Assembly (NCBI RefSeq): GCF_900188115.1
Contig: NZ_FZNW01000004.1
Coordinates: 1-64,000, forward strand
Length of the DNA stretch: 64,000 nt
Origin: Haloechinothrix alba
Lineage (GTDB): Bacteria > Actinomycetota > Actinomycetes > Mycobacteriales > Pseudonocardiaceae
Direction: 5' to 3'
Shown here: piece after piece, positions 29,508 to 38,763 of the stretch
How positions within the stretch are numbered: position 1 is the first letter of the stretch
Layout of the letters: every line of letters begins with the position of its first letter
Program-made: the position numbers and the translations under genes
The notes under the pieces: model-generated
What the model was told of the DNA's origin: nothing
What the model saw: the letters and a program-made list of their open reading frames with translations, nothing else
Database searches by the model: none

Positions 29508-30644
29508 GTGCGGGATCTTGTCGAGATCGGCATGGGGCGCACCGCCCGCAAGGCCTATGACCTCAATGACGTCGAGATCGTGCCGTCCAGGCGGACACGC
29601 TCGTCGAAGGTTGTCTCCACCGCGTGGCAGATCGACGCGTACCGTTTCGAGCTACCACTGGTCACCCACCCCTCTGATGCGATCGTATCCCCGTCGAGCG
29701 CGGTAGCGATCGGTGAGCTGGGTGGTCTCGGCGTGCTCAACGCCGAGGGCCTGTGGGCCAGGCACGCCGACGCGGAGGGAGCGTTGGCCAGCCTCCTGCG
29801 TACCGCGGAGAAGGCGGACGACCCCACGATGCTGATCCGTGAGCTGCAGGATCTGCATGCCGCGCCGGTACGCGGGGAACTCATCGCCGAGGCGATCAAG
29901 TCGGTACGGGAGTCCGGGGTCACGGTCGCGGCGCGGGTCAGCCCGCAGCACGCGGCGGAGCTCGCTCCCGACCTGCTGGCTGCCGGTGTCGAGCTGCTGG
30001 TCGTGCAGGGCACGATCGTCTCGGCCGAGCACGTCGCCCAGGAGGGCGAGGAGCCACTGAACCTCAAGGAGTTCATCGCCGACCTCGACGTCCCGGTGAT
30101 CGCGGGCGGGGTCAGCGACTACCGGACCGCGATGCACCTGATGCGCACCGGTGCGGCGGGCGTCATCGTCGGCCAGGGCTACACCCCTGGAGTGACCAGT
30201 ACCGATCGTGTGCTCGGCATCGGGGTACCGATGGCGACCGCGCTCGTGGACGCGGCGGCGGCTCGCCGGGACTACCTCGACGAGACCGGTGGGCGTTACG
30301 TGCACGTCCTCGCCGATGGCGGTATCACCTGCAGCGGCGACATCGCCAAGGCGATCGCCTGCGGCGCGGATGCCGTCATGCTGGGCTCCCCGCTGGCAGC
30401 GGCCGCTGAGGCGCCGGGGCGGGGACTGTACTGGACGTCGGCCGCTGCGCACCCCTCGCTGCCACGTTCGCGGGTCGCGTCGGCCACCGATCAGGAAGTC
30501 GACCTCAAGACGCTGTTGCTCGGTCCGGCCTCGGACGCGGACGGGACGATCAACCTGTTCGGCGCCCTGCGACGGGCGCTGGCCAAGACCGGTTACTCCG
30601 ACCTGAAGGAGTTCCAGAAGGTCGAAGTGACCGCGCGTGTGTGA
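29508..30644 (+). CDS. guaB3: GuaB3 family IMP dehydrogenase-related protein
   Basis: A 378-residue IMPDH/GMP-reductase-fold protein lacking the CBS insert. It starts at a GTG preceded by AAGGGA, reading VRDLVEIGMGRTARKAYDL. The position of the IMPDH catalytic cysteine is occupied by a Cys-free loop (GQGYTPGVTSTDRVLG), while the phosphate-binding LADGGITCSGDIAKA is retained. Linkage behind guaB is conserved across actinobacteria. Its reaction is not settled by the sequence. Confidence 0.9.
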   Translation: MRDLVEIGMGRTARKAYDLNDVEIVPSRRTRSSKVVSTAWQIDAYRFELPLVTHPSDAIVSPSSAVAIGELGGLGVLNAEGLWARHADAEGALASLLRTAEKADDPTMLIRELQDLHAAPVRGELIAEAIKSVRESGVTVAARVSPQHAAELAPDLLAAGVELLVVQGTIVSAEHVAQEGEEPLNLKEFIADLDVPVIAGGVSDYRTAMHLMRTGAAGVIVGQGYTPGVTSTDRVLGIGVPMATALVDAAAARRDYLDETGGRYVHVLADGGITCSGDIAKAIACGADAVMLGSPLAAAAEAPGRGLYWTSAAAHPSLPRSRVASATDQEVDLKTLLLGPASDADGTINLFGALRRALAKTGYSDLKEFQKVEVTARV

Positions 30645-30793
30645 CGCTCGGCCGGACCCGCGCCGGGGCGAGGGCGTGCGGCCTGCGGGTCGCCTCCCGA
30701 CGTTGCTCTGTCGACATCGCGCTCTCCAGTCGAGGTGACTGATGGGTAACCTGGCTATGGATCTCCCCGGTACGCGGGGTTATGCTATTTGCT

Positions 30794-32515
30794 GTGACTG
30801 CGCGTAACACCACGGCAAGTGAGGCCGACTACGACGTCATCGTGGTCGGGTCCGGATTCGGCGGAAGCGTTGCCGCGCTACGGCTGACCGAGAAGGGCTA
30901 TCGCGTCGCCGTCATCGAGGCGGGCAGGCGGTTCAGCGACGACGAGCTCGCCAGGACGTCCTGGGACCTACCCAAGTACCTGTGGGCGCCTGACCTCGGC
31001 TGCTACGGGATCCAGCGCGTCCACATGCTCAAGGACGTGATGATCCTCGCCGGTTCCGGGGTCGGTGGTGGTTCGCTGGTCTATGCCAACACGCTGTACC
31101 GGCCCCTGCGTGGCTTCTACACCGACAGCCAGTGGGCCCACATCACGGACTGGGAGACCGAGCTCGCCGCGCACTACGACCAGGCGAGCCGCATGCTCGG
31201 TGTCGTCGACTACCCGGGCAACACCCCGCACGACGACGTGATGCGCAAGGTCGCGACGGACATGGGGGTCGCGGACAGCCATCACCCGACACCGGTCGCG
31301 GTGTACTTCGGCGAGCCGGGCAAGCGTGTGTCCGACCCGTACTTCGGCGGCGCCGGGCCGGACAGGACCGGCTGCACCGAGTGCGGGCAGTGCATGACCG
31401 GTTGCCGGGTCGGGGCGAAGAACTCACTGGTGAAGAACTATCTCTACCTCGCGGAGCAGGCCGGGGCACAGGTCATCCCGATGACCACGGTCACCGCGCT
31501 GCGCCCCAAGGGGGACGGGTCCTACGAGGTGGACGTCCGCAAGACGGGCCGGCACACCAGCCGGTTCCGGCACACGCTGACAGCCGGGCAGGTCGTTCTC
31601 GCGGCGGGGACCTGGGGAACGCAGCGCCTGCTGCATTCGATGCGCGACTCCGGCGCGATGCCGCGGATCTCCGCGAGGCTCGGTGAGCTGACCCGCACCA
31701 ACTCCGAGGCCATCCTGGGCGCGGGGAGGCTGTCGGTGGATCCCGACGCCGACTTCAGCCAGGGCGTCGCGATCACCTCGTCGATCCATCCGGACGAGAC
31801 CACCCATATCGAACCGGTTCGCTACGGCAAGGGCAGCAACGCCATGGGGCTGCTGCAGACCATCGCCACCGACGGGGACTCGCCGGTGCCGCGCTGGAAG
31901 CAAGCCCTGCGGTACATGGCGCGCCACCCCATCGAGGCCGCCAGGTTGCTGCGCACCTACCGGTGGAGCGAGCGCACGATGATCCTGCTTGTCATGCAGT
32001 GCCTGGACAACTCGATCACGACGTTCACCAAGAAGGGCTGGTTCGGTCGTCGGCGCTACACCTCCAGGCAGGGGCACGGCGTACCCAACCCCACCTTCAT
32101 CAAGGCGGGGTACGACGCGACGAACCTGGTGGCAGAGCACATCGGTGGCGTGGCAGGTGGCACATGGGGCGAGCTGTTCAACATCCCGCTCACCGCGCAC
32201 TTCATCGGTGGCTGCACGATCGGCTCCACCGCTGACGAGGGCGTCATCGACCCGTACCACCGGCTGCACGGCTACCCGGGCGTCTCGGTCATGGACGGTT
32301 CGGCGATCACGGCGAACCTGGGCGTCAACCCCTCGCTGACGATCACCGCGCAAGCCGAACGCGCGTGCTCGTTCTGGCCCAACCGTGGTGAGCACGACCC
32401 GAGGCCGGCGCAGCACGAGGGTTACCGGCGGATCGAGGCCGTTGCGCCGCGGCATCCTGCCGTTCCGGAAGGGGCGCCCGGCGCGCTGCGCCTGCCGGTC
32501 ACCGAGGCGCGCTGA
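30794..32515 (+). CDS. GMC-family FAD oxidoreductase (cholesterol oxidase-like)
   Basis: About 573 residues. The N-terminal FAD site is VIVVGSGFGGSVAALRL, the FAD-binding GSGVGGGSLVYAN follows, and the C-terminus has the GMC motif GCTIGSTADEGVIDPYHRL, then TANLGVNPSLTI. The position after guaB3 matches mycobacterial choD. Four cysteines at 194, 197, 200 and 204 (C-x2-C-x2-C-x3-C) form a ferredoxin-like pattern. GTG 30794 or ATG 30782 may start it. There is no signal peptide. The substrate is probably a sterol-like or bulky alcohol, but this is inference. Confidence 0.85.
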   Translation: MTARNTTASEADYDVIVVGSGFGGSVAALRLTEKGYRVAVIEAGRRFSDDELARTSWDLPKYLWAPDLGCYGIQRVHMLKDVMILAGSGVGGGSLVYANTLYRPLRGFYTDSQWAHITDWETELAAHYDQASRMLGVVDYPGNTPHDDVMRKVATDMGVADSHHPTPVAVYFGEPGKRVSDPYFGGAGPDRTGCTECGQCMTGCRVGAKNSLVKNYLYLAEQAGAQVIPMTTVTALRPKGDGSYEVDVRKTGRHTSRFRHTLTAGQVVLAAGTWGTQRLLHSMRDSGAMPRISARLGELTRTNSEAILGAGRLSVDPDADFSQGVAITSSIHPDETTHIEPVRYGKGSNAMGLLQTIATDGDSPVPRWKQALRYMARHPIEAARLLRTYRWSERTMILLVMQCLDNSITTFTKKGWFGRRRYTSRQGHGVPNPTFIKAGYDATNLVAEHIGGVAGGTWGELFNIPLTAHFIGGCTIGSTADEGVIDPYHRLHGYPGVSVMDGSAITANLGVNPSLTITAQAERACSFWPNRGEHDPRPAQHEGYRRIEAVAPRHPAVPEGAPGALRLPVTEAR

Positions 32516-32529
32516 GCCGGCGGCGCGCC

Positions 32530-33981
32530 CTACCCGAGTTCCGTGCCCGCCTCGGCGAGGAACACGGTCCGGCGGTCGGCGAGCAGCGCGTCCACCATGG
32601 CGCGGACTCCCTCCGCGCCGGCCTCCCCGGCTGTGCCGGCCGCGCACAGCTCGCCGGAGAAGGCGGACACGTCACCGATGGTCACGCTGCGGGCGTCGAT
32701 CCGTTCGCACGCGTGCAGCGCGCGCCGGGTGTCGCGGGTGAAGACGCCTGCCGCCGAGCCGTCCGGCGTGTGGCCGGCCAGCGCGTACGCCTCGTCTGCG
32801 GAGCCTGCCACGCGCACCGCCAGCACGGGCCCGGTCACGGGCCGCTCCCACAGCGCGACCCCGGAATCGACGCCGCTGAGCACGGTGGGTTCCACGACAG
32901 CCCCGTCCCGCGTGCCGCCCGCCCGGACCAGCGCCCCTGCCGCGGTGGCTTCGGCGATGGCATCGGTGACACCGCCCGCGGCATCCTCGTCCGGCAGCGG
33001 GCCGACGTCCACCGCGTCGTCATAGGGGCTGCCGGTCCGTCGCTGCCGTACCGCCTCGCTCAGCAGCGCGACGAACTCGTCGGCGACGGGCTCCTCGACG
33101 ATCACTCGCTGGGTCGCGCGTGACGTGACACCACCCGGCGCCGTTCCCGCTGCCGCGACGCGTTCCGCGGCGCGGGCCAGGTCCGGCCAGTCGGACAGCA
33201 CCACCGCTGTGCCCAGGCCACCACCGTCGTGAGTCACCGGCTTGCGGCCGGCAGCCGCGGCGATCCGGTCACCGGTGGATCCCGCTCCACTGGCCAGCAC
33301 GACGGGCAGCCGGGGATCCGCGGCCAGCGCTCGGGTGGCCTCGTGCCCGGTCGGGAGCACGGAGAACCAGCCGGTGGGCAGCTCCGCGTCGGCGAGCATC
33401 TCACCGAGCAGCAGGGCGGACAGCGGTGCCCGCTGAGCGGGCTTGAGCACGATCGGTGCGCCTGCGGCGAGTGCTGAGGCGGCGTGCCGCACCGCCACCC
33501 ACAGCGGTGCACCGCTCGAACCGATCCCCAGCACCGGGCCGCGGGGCGCCGGGCGGGTGGTCACCCATGCTGCCGGGCGGTCCTGCGCCGCGGGGTGACG
33601 GTGGGCACTGCCGGTGCCGCACGGAGCCGTCTCGGCAGCCGCCTCGCAGAACGCCGCGGCCTGCGCGACCTCGGCCGGGGTGCGGGTGATCGGCGTGCCG
33701 CACTCCGCGGTGATCAGCTCGGTGATCTCCTCCTCCCGGTCACGTAGCCGTGTCGCCAGCGTGGCCAGGGCGGCAGACCGGGTACGGGCCGGTGTGCCGC
33801 GCATTGTCGCCGCGGCCGCGGACGCGGCCTGCACCGCACGCTCCACCTGCTGATCACCGGGTACGGCGGCGTCGGCGACCGGGCTGCCGTCGTAGGGGTG
33901 GGTTACGGTCGCCGTCGTCTCACCCTGCTCGGGTGTGCCCGCGACCCAGCAGGCACGGGGCTCGGGCATGATCGTGTCCAT
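32530..33981 (-). CDS. aldehyde dehydrogenase-fold protein lacking catalytic residues
   Basis: A 483-residue member of the ALDH superfamily by fold: an N-terminal ALDH segment (HPYDGSPVADAAVPG), the coenzyme region APLWVAVRHAASALAAGAP and KPAQRAPLS, and a C-terminal ALDH pattern. The usual Cys motif reads APGGVTSRATQRVIVEE with Ser in the Cys position, and the Glu motif ELGGK is replaced by DGGGLG. It is therefore probably catalytically inactive or altered. It is tail-to-tail with the GMC gene, 14 bases apart, and divergent from guaA. Confidence 0.72.
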   Translation of the reverse strand: MDTIMPEPRACWVAGTPEQGETTATVTHPYDGSPVADAAVPGDQQVERAVQAASAAAATMRGTPARTRSAALATLATRLRDREEEITELITAECGTPITRTPAEVAQAAAFCEAAAETAPCGTGSAHRHPAAQDRPAAWVTTRPAPRGPVLGIGSSGAPLWVAVRHAASALAAGAPIVLKPAQRAPLSALLLGEMLADAELPTGWFSVLPTGHEATRALAADPRLPVVLASGAGSTGDRIAAAAGRKPVTHDGGGLGTAVVLSDWPDLARAAERVAAAGTAPGGVTSRATQRVIVEEPVADEFVALLSEAVRQRRTGSPYDDAVDVGPLPDEDAAGGVTDAIAEATAAGALVRAGGTRDGAVVEPTVLSGVDSGVALWERPVTGPVLAVRVAGSADEAYALAGHTPDGSAAGVFTRDTRRALHACERIDARSVTIGDVSAFSGELCAAGTAGEAGAEGVRAMVDALLADRRTVFLAEAGTELG

Positions 33982-34110
33982 ACGCTCACCGTATGTGGTC
34001 GCCTCCGCAGGAGCGACGGTGGACGGGTGCATCCCTGACCTCCCCGCGCATCCGCACGAGCCCACCTGGGAAGATGAGGACACGGTCCACCAGCCACCGG
34101 GAGGAACGCC

Positions 34111-35682
34111 GTGCCTAGCCCTGTCGGGCCGGATTCGACCGGCCCCGTTCTGGTTATCGACTTCGGTGCGCAGTACGCCCAGCTGATCGCGCGCCGCGTG
34201 CGTGAGGCACAGGTGTACTCCGAAGTGGTGCCGCACACCCTGTCCGCGAGCGAGATCCTGAGCAAGCGCCCTGCCGCGGTCGTACTCTCCGGCGGCCCGG
34301 CCAGCGTGTACGCCGAACAGGCCCCGGACGTGGCCCCGGAGCTGCTCGATGCCGGCGTTCCGGTCTTCGGGATCTGCTACGGCTTCCAGCTGCTCGCCCG
34401 GGCGTTCGGCGGCACGGTGGAGCGCACCGGAACGCGGGAGTACGGCAGGACCGACCTCGATGTGACGGGTACCGGCGGCAAGCTGCACGAGGACATGCCC
34501 GGCAGGCATCCGGTGTGGATGAGTCACGGGGACAGCGTGACCGCCGCGCCCGAAGGCGCGACCGTGACAGCGCGTACGGACGGGTCCCCGGTGGCGGCGT
34601 TCGAGGACGTCGAGCGCCGCATCGCGGGCGTGCAGTATCACCCCGAGGTCGCGCACTCGCCGCACGGCCAGGAGGTGCTGCGGCGGTTCCTGCACGAGAT
34701 CGCCGGACTGCGCCCGTCATGGACCACTGCCTCGATCGTGGAGGAACAGGTCGCCGCGATCGCCGAGCGGGTCGGTGAGGGCCGCGCGATCTGCGGGCTG
34801 TCCGGCGGGGTCGACTCCGCGGTCGCGGCCGCCCTTGTGCACCGCGCCATCGGTGACCGGCTCACCTGCGTGTTCGTCGACCACGGGCTGCTGAGAGCCG
34901 GGGAGCGAGCCCAGGTCGAACACGACTTCGTCGCAGCGACCGGGGTGCGGCTCGTGACGATCGATGCGCGGGAGGAGTTCCTCGGCGCGCTGGCCGGGGT
35001 GACCGACCCGGAAGCCAAACGCAAGATCATTGGTGGCGAGTTCATCCGGGTGTTCGAGAAGGCCGAGCGTGACCTCGCCGCGCAGGGTGACTACCGGTAC
35101 CTCGTACAGGGGACGCTGTATCCGGATGTCGTCGAGTCCGGCGGCGGTGCCGGGACGGCCAATATCAAGAGTCACCACAACGTCGGCGGTCTGCCGGAGG
35201 ATCTCGACTTCGAGCTGGTCGAGCCGCTGCGCCTGCTGTTCAAGGACGAGGTTCGCCGGGTCGGCCTCGAGCTGGGGCTTCCGGAGACGATCGTCTACCG
35301 CCAACCGTTCCCGGGGCCGGGCCTTGCCATCAGGGTGGTCGGTGAGGTCACCGGTGATCGGCTGGACACGCTCCGCGCCGCCGACGCGATCGCGCGTGAG
35401 GAGCTGTCCCTTGCCGGGTTGGACCGGGACATCTGGCAGTGCCCTGTGGTGTTGCTCGCCGACGTGCGCAGCGTCGGTGTGCAGGGGGACGGCCGCACCT
35501 ACGGTCATCCGGTCGTGCTGCGCCCCGTCTCCAGCGAGGACGCGATGACCGCTGACTGGACCAGGCTGCCCTACGAGGTGCTGGAGCGGATCTCGACCAG
35601 GGTCACCAACGAGGTGACGGGGGTGACCCGGGTGGCGCTCGACGTGACGTCGAAACCGCCGGGCACCATCGAGTGGGAGTGA
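34111..35682 (+). CDS. guaA: GMP synthase (glutamine-hydrolysing)
   Basis: Converts XMP to GMP. The 523-residue protein has a class-I glutamine amidotransferase domain (1-200; GICYGFQLL with the catalytic Cys, and YHPEV with the His-Glu), an ATP pyrophosphatase domain with [13 protein letters not shown], and the C-terminal dimerisation domain ending [13 protein letters not shown]. The GTG at 34111 has GGGAGG at ideal spacing. With guaB and guaB3 nearby, the whole IMP-to-GMP route is in one region. Confidence 0.97.
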   Translation: MPSPVGPDSTGPVLVIDFGAQYAQLIARRVREAQVYSEVVPHTLSASEILSKRPAAVVLSGGPASVYAEQAPDVAPELLDAGVPVFGICYGFQLLARAFGGTVERTGTREYGRTDLDVTGTGGKLHEDMPGRHPVWMSHGDSVTAAPEGATVTARTDGSPVAAFEDVERRIAGVQYHPEVAHSPHGQEVLRRFLHEIAGLRPSWTTASIVEEQVAAIAERVGEGRAICGLSGGVDSAVAAALVHRAIGDRLTCVFVDHGLLRAGERAQVEHDFVAATGVRLVTIDAREEFLGALAGVTDPEAKRKIIGGEFIRVFEKAERDLAAQGDYRYLVQGTLYPDVVESGGGAGTANIKSHHNVGGLPEDLDFELVEPLRLLFKDEVRRVGLELGLPETIVYRQPFPGPGLAIRVVGEVTGDRLDTLRAADAIAREELSLAGLDRDIWQCPVVLLADVRSVGVQGDGRTYGHPVVLRPVSSEDAMTADWTRLPYEVLERISTRVTNEVTGVTRVALDVTSKPPGTIEWE

Positions 35683-35701
35683 CCGCTGCTGCCGCGAGTA
35701 G

Positions 35702-35764
35702 GGGGCGAGCCGAAGGACTCCTCGGGTGCCACATATGTACCGAGGGGGTCCCTCGGCTCGCCCC
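35702..35764 (+). terminator. long terminator after guaA
   Basis: GGGGCGAGCCGA (35702-35713) pairs with TCGGCTCGCCCC (35753-35764), and the stem continues with CTCGGG/CCGAGG inside. It starts 19 bases after the guaA stop and lies 9 bases before the convergent small membrane gene, so it can serve both directions. Confidence 0.8.
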
Positions 35765-35773
35765 GCACAGCCG

Positions 35774-35986
35774 TCAGGAGCCGCGGCGCAGGGAGCTGAT
35801 CAGCAGCACGACGCCGATGGTGATCGCCCCGCCCGACAGTAGCCAGTGCAGGTCCAGGCCGGCAGGCACCATGGCGCCGTCACTGAGCACGTACCCGGCG
35901 ATCGCCAGCGTCGCGAGGCCGGTGAGCAGCGTGACCACGTCGACGTGGCGGCCGGTCTGCCGGGAGTGCTCGTCGTTCTCAGCCAC
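35774..35986 (-). CDS. small two-helix membrane protein
   Basis: A 70-residue hypothetical protein with two hydrophobic segments (about 18-37 VVTLLTGLATLAIAGYVL and 47-66 WLLSGGAITIGVVLLISSL). It begins with GTG eight bases inside the end of the upstream PspC/LiaF-like gene, so it is translationally coupled to it and probably part of the same envelope-stress module. No family was recognised. Confidence 0.65.
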   Translation of the reverse strand: MAENDEHSRQTGRHVDVVTLLTGLATLAIAGYVLSDGAMVPAGLDLHWLLSGGAITIGVVLLISSLRRGS

Positions 35987-37271
35987 GCCGGACCTCCACC
36001 GTGCCCAACGTGTTGTGCAGGTCGAGGGTGATCAGCCGCCCGGAATCCGGGTCCTGGCTCTCGATGGTGGCTGAGGTCCCGCTGCCGAAGCCGTCCTGGT
36101 GATAGCCGAGGCAGTCCACGGTGCCCACGGCGCTGGAGCAGCTGAACCGCACATCGGCGTCCTCCGGCACGGTCACCGTTGTGTTTCCCATGACGTTGCG
36201 TACCTCGGTCTCGACCGGATCCGTACCCGACAGGCGCGTCAGGTCGAGCGTGACGTCACCGGCCGCGTTCTCGTAGAGCTGCTGCACCTGTGCGGCCGTG
36301 GCCGGTGTCGCGTCGATGTTGCCCCAGCTGCCCCGGTACAGGTCGTGTCCCGGTATCGCGGTCAGCACCAGCCCGGCGACCGCAAGGGGCGCGGCCAGCG
36401 CGATCAGGCCGCGGCCCCCGCCGAGCAGCGAGCCCGCCAGCAGGCCGAGCCCGACCACGGCGAGCGCCAGCCCCACGATGTGCTGCGCGGAGAACCACGG
36501 GTGGCCCGCCAACCCGAGCGCGGTGCCCGCACCCGCGACGAGCAGGGTGGCTCCCGTGGTGATCAGCCCGACCCGCGTGCGGCTGCGGGGAGCGCCGGTG
36601 ACGGGCGCGGGCTCGGCCGCGTCCTGCTCGGCGAACTCCCACCCGAACGGCGATCCCCCCAGCGGGTCCCACGACTCAGGCGACCGGGCTGCCCCGGTCG
36701 CCGAGCCCTCCGTGCTGTGCGATGCCGCGCCTGCCGCGTATGGGTCGTGCAGGGAGCCGCTCGGTGTCGCCTGGCCGGGGTGCGCGCCGGCGCCGGACCC
36801 TGAGGTGGGCGTGACCGGCCGGTTCTCGTGCCCCCTGCTGCGGTGCAGCAGGTACAGCCCCACGGCGAGGAGCACGAACCCGACGAACCCTCCGCCGTGC
36901 ATGCCCATGCCCAGGGTCCCGCTCGCCACCGGGATGAGGGCGATGCACAGCACGATGGTGAGCGTGTGGGACGTCGAACTACGACCTCGCCCGAGAAGCG
37001 ACTCGACGGGCGAGACCTCGTCGCCCTCCTCGGGGAAGATCAGCCATCCCACCAGGTACGCCAGGATGCCTGCACCGCCGACGAACGCCGCCACCGCCAG
37101 CGCGACGCGCACGACGACGGGATCGATAGCGTAGCGGTTGCCGATCGCCGCGGCCACTCCGGCGCACTTGCGTCCACGTCGCGGCCTGCGCGGTCTGCTC
37201 GCCCACAAGTCCCGCAGCGTGGCCTCGATACCATCGGCCGCCGATGACGTCGTGCCTCCTCCAGCGTTCAT
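35979..37271 (-). CDS. PspC domain membrane protein with a LiaF-like C-terminal domain
   Basis: A 430-residue membrane protein. The N-terminal PspC domain (about 25-90) contains CAGVAAAIGNRYAIDPVVVR and a transmembrane helix (GILAYLVGWLIFP). Several transmembrane helices follow (about 105-150 and 250-320) with a hydrophilic linker. The C-terminal part (about 325-430; AAGDVTLDLTRL, VMGNTTVTVPEDADVRF) resembles the beta-helix sensor domain of LiaF/YvqF. ATG 37271 is chosen over an upstream in-frame start. It is divergent from a PspC-histidine kinase, suggesting a LiaFSR-like system. Confidence 0.8.
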   Translation of the reverse strand: MNAGGGTTSSAADGIEATLRDLWASRPRRPRRGRKCAGVAAAIGNRYAIDPVVVRVALAVAAFVGGAGILAYLVGWLIFPEEGDEVSPVESLLGRGRSSTSHTLTIVLCIALIPVASGTLGMGMHGGGFVGFVLLAVGLYLLHRSRGHENRPVTPTSGSGAGAHPGQATPSGSLHDPYAAGAASHSTEGSATGAARSPESWDPLGGSPFGWEFAEQDAAEPAPVTGAPRSRTRVGLITTGATLLVAGAGTALGLAGHPWFSAQHIVGLALAVVGLGLLAGSLLGGGRGLIALAAPLAVAGLVLTAIPGHDLYRGSWGNIDATPATAAQVQQLYENAAGDVTLDLTRLSGTDPVETEVRNVMGNTTVTVPEDADVRFSCSSAVGTVDCLGYHQDGFGSGTSATIESQDPDSGRLITLDLHNTLGTVEVRRG

Positions 37272-37359
37272 ACCACGATCATCCGCTGTGCGGCGCCTGC
37301 CGGCATCAGGGACCATCCCTGAGATTGCTCATGGGGGCGTTCCCTGATGCGCCGGCCGG

Positions 37360-38763
37360 GTGAACCGTGTGAACATGGACCTTGTGCAGGAACGGGCCCC
37401 AGCGCAGGATGCTGAGCGTGAGCTCTCGGCCGCGCCTGCCGAGGTGCCGGAGCGCGCGGGTGCCGAGCCGCGCCCGACCCCGGACGCCCACAGCGCCGAG
37501 CTGACCGAGAGCGGGCGTGCTCCGAAGCTGTACCGCAGCCGCAGTGGCCGCGTGATCGCGGGTGTATCGGCAGGCCTCGCGGAGCATCTCGGCGTGCGGG
37601 TGCTGTGGGTGCGGATCGCGTTCGCCCTGCTGTGCGTGCTCAGCGGCGCAGGCCTGTTCGCGTACGGGCTGCTGTGGATGTTCGTTCCGCAGGGCGCGAG
37701 GAGCGACACCGAGCCCGACGTGTCGGCGACCGAGCGCCAGCAGGCGTTCGGGGTGCTCGCTCTCGCGGTGGGGCTCACGGTCGCGGGCGGCATGCTCTCC
37801 GGCGTGTTCAGCGGTTGGATGGCCGGACCGCTCGCGCTGGCCGTGCTCGGTGCCGTCGTGGTGTGGCGGGAAGCCGACGAGTCGCAGCGGTACCGCTGGC
37901 GTACCGGCGCCAGGGCCGGCGTGGCGGGCATGGTGCGTGGCCGCGGTGGCTGGACGGCGACGGTACGGATCGTCGCAGGGTCACTCCTGGTGGCGTCGGG
38001 GCTCGGCCTGGTACTGCTGCGCGGCGGGAGCTTCGACCAGATGCAGTTCGCGCTGCTGGCGGTACTCGCCACGTTGGTCGGGGTGGCCGTGCTCACGGTG
38101 CCGTTCTGGCTGCGCATGGTGCGTGACCTCGGCGAGGAGCGGCGCGCGCGGATCCGTACCCAGGAACGCGCCGAGATCGCCGCGCACCTGCACGACTCGG
38201 TGCTGCAGACGCTCGCGCTGATCCAGAAACAGGCCGAGGCGCCGCGCGAGGTGGCCAAGCTCGCGCGCGGGCAGGAGCGGCAACTGCGCAGGTGGCTGTA
38301 CGGACCGTCGGGCTACGGCTCCGGCGGGCAGGCCGCCGACCCGGCGGAGAGCGCGGAGCAGTACTTCGCGGCGGCGTTGCAGGCGGCGAGCGCCGAGGTG
38401 GAGGACAGTTTCGGTGTCGCCGTCGACCAGGTCGTCGTCGGCGACACCGAGCAGGACGGGCAGACCGGCGCGCTGGTGATGGCGGCGCGGGAGGCGATGA
38501 TGAACGCGGCCAAGCACGCGGGCGTCGCCGAGATCAGCGTCTATGCCGAAGTCGAGCCGGAACAGGTGGCGGTGTTCGTGCGCGATCGGGGGAACGGCTT
38601 CGACCCGGAGCGGGTACCGGAGGATCGGCGGGGTCTGATCGAGTCCATCCACGGCAGGATGGAGCGTCACGGTGGCGACAGCACGGTGCGCGCCGCGCCG
38701 GGTGCGGGCACCGAGGTCGTGCTCACCATGCCACGGGTGGTGACAACGGAAGGGGCATCGTGA
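37360..38763 (+). CDS. PspC-domain sensor histidine kinase (DesK/LiaS-type)
   Basis: A 467-residue membrane kinase. A disordered N-terminus precedes a PspC domain (about 57-115; GRVIAGVSAGLAEHLGVRVL), further transmembrane helices (about 128-250), the dimerisation/phospho-acceptor helix with the His in AEIAAHLHDSVLQTLALI, and an HATPase domain with NAAKHAG and DRGNGFD. GTG 37360 or ATG 37375 could start it. It overlaps the response regulator by four bases. Its PspC input links it to envelope stress sensing. Confidence 0.88.
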   Translation: MNRVNMDLVQERAPAQDAERELSAAPAEVPERAGAEPRPTPDAHSAELTESGRAPKLYRSRSGRVIAGVSAGLAEHLGVRVLWVRIAFALLCVLSGAGLFAYGLLWMFVPQGARSDTEPDVSATERQQAFGVLALAVGLTVAGGMLSGVFSGWMAGPLALAVLGAVVVWREADESQRYRWRTGARAGVAGMVRGRGGWTATVRIVAGSLLVASGLGLVLLRGGSFDQMQFALLAVLATLVGVAVLTVPFWLRMVRDLGEERRARIRTQERAEIAAHLHDSVLQTLALIQKQAEAPREVAKLARGQERQLRRWLYGPSGYGSGGQAADPAESAEQYFAAALQAASAEVEDSFGVAVDQVVVGDTEQDGQTGALVMAAREAMMNAAKHAGVAEISVYAEVEPEQVAVFVRDRGNGFDPERVPEDRRGLIESIHGRMERHGGDSTVRAAPGAGTEVVLTMPRVVTTEGAS

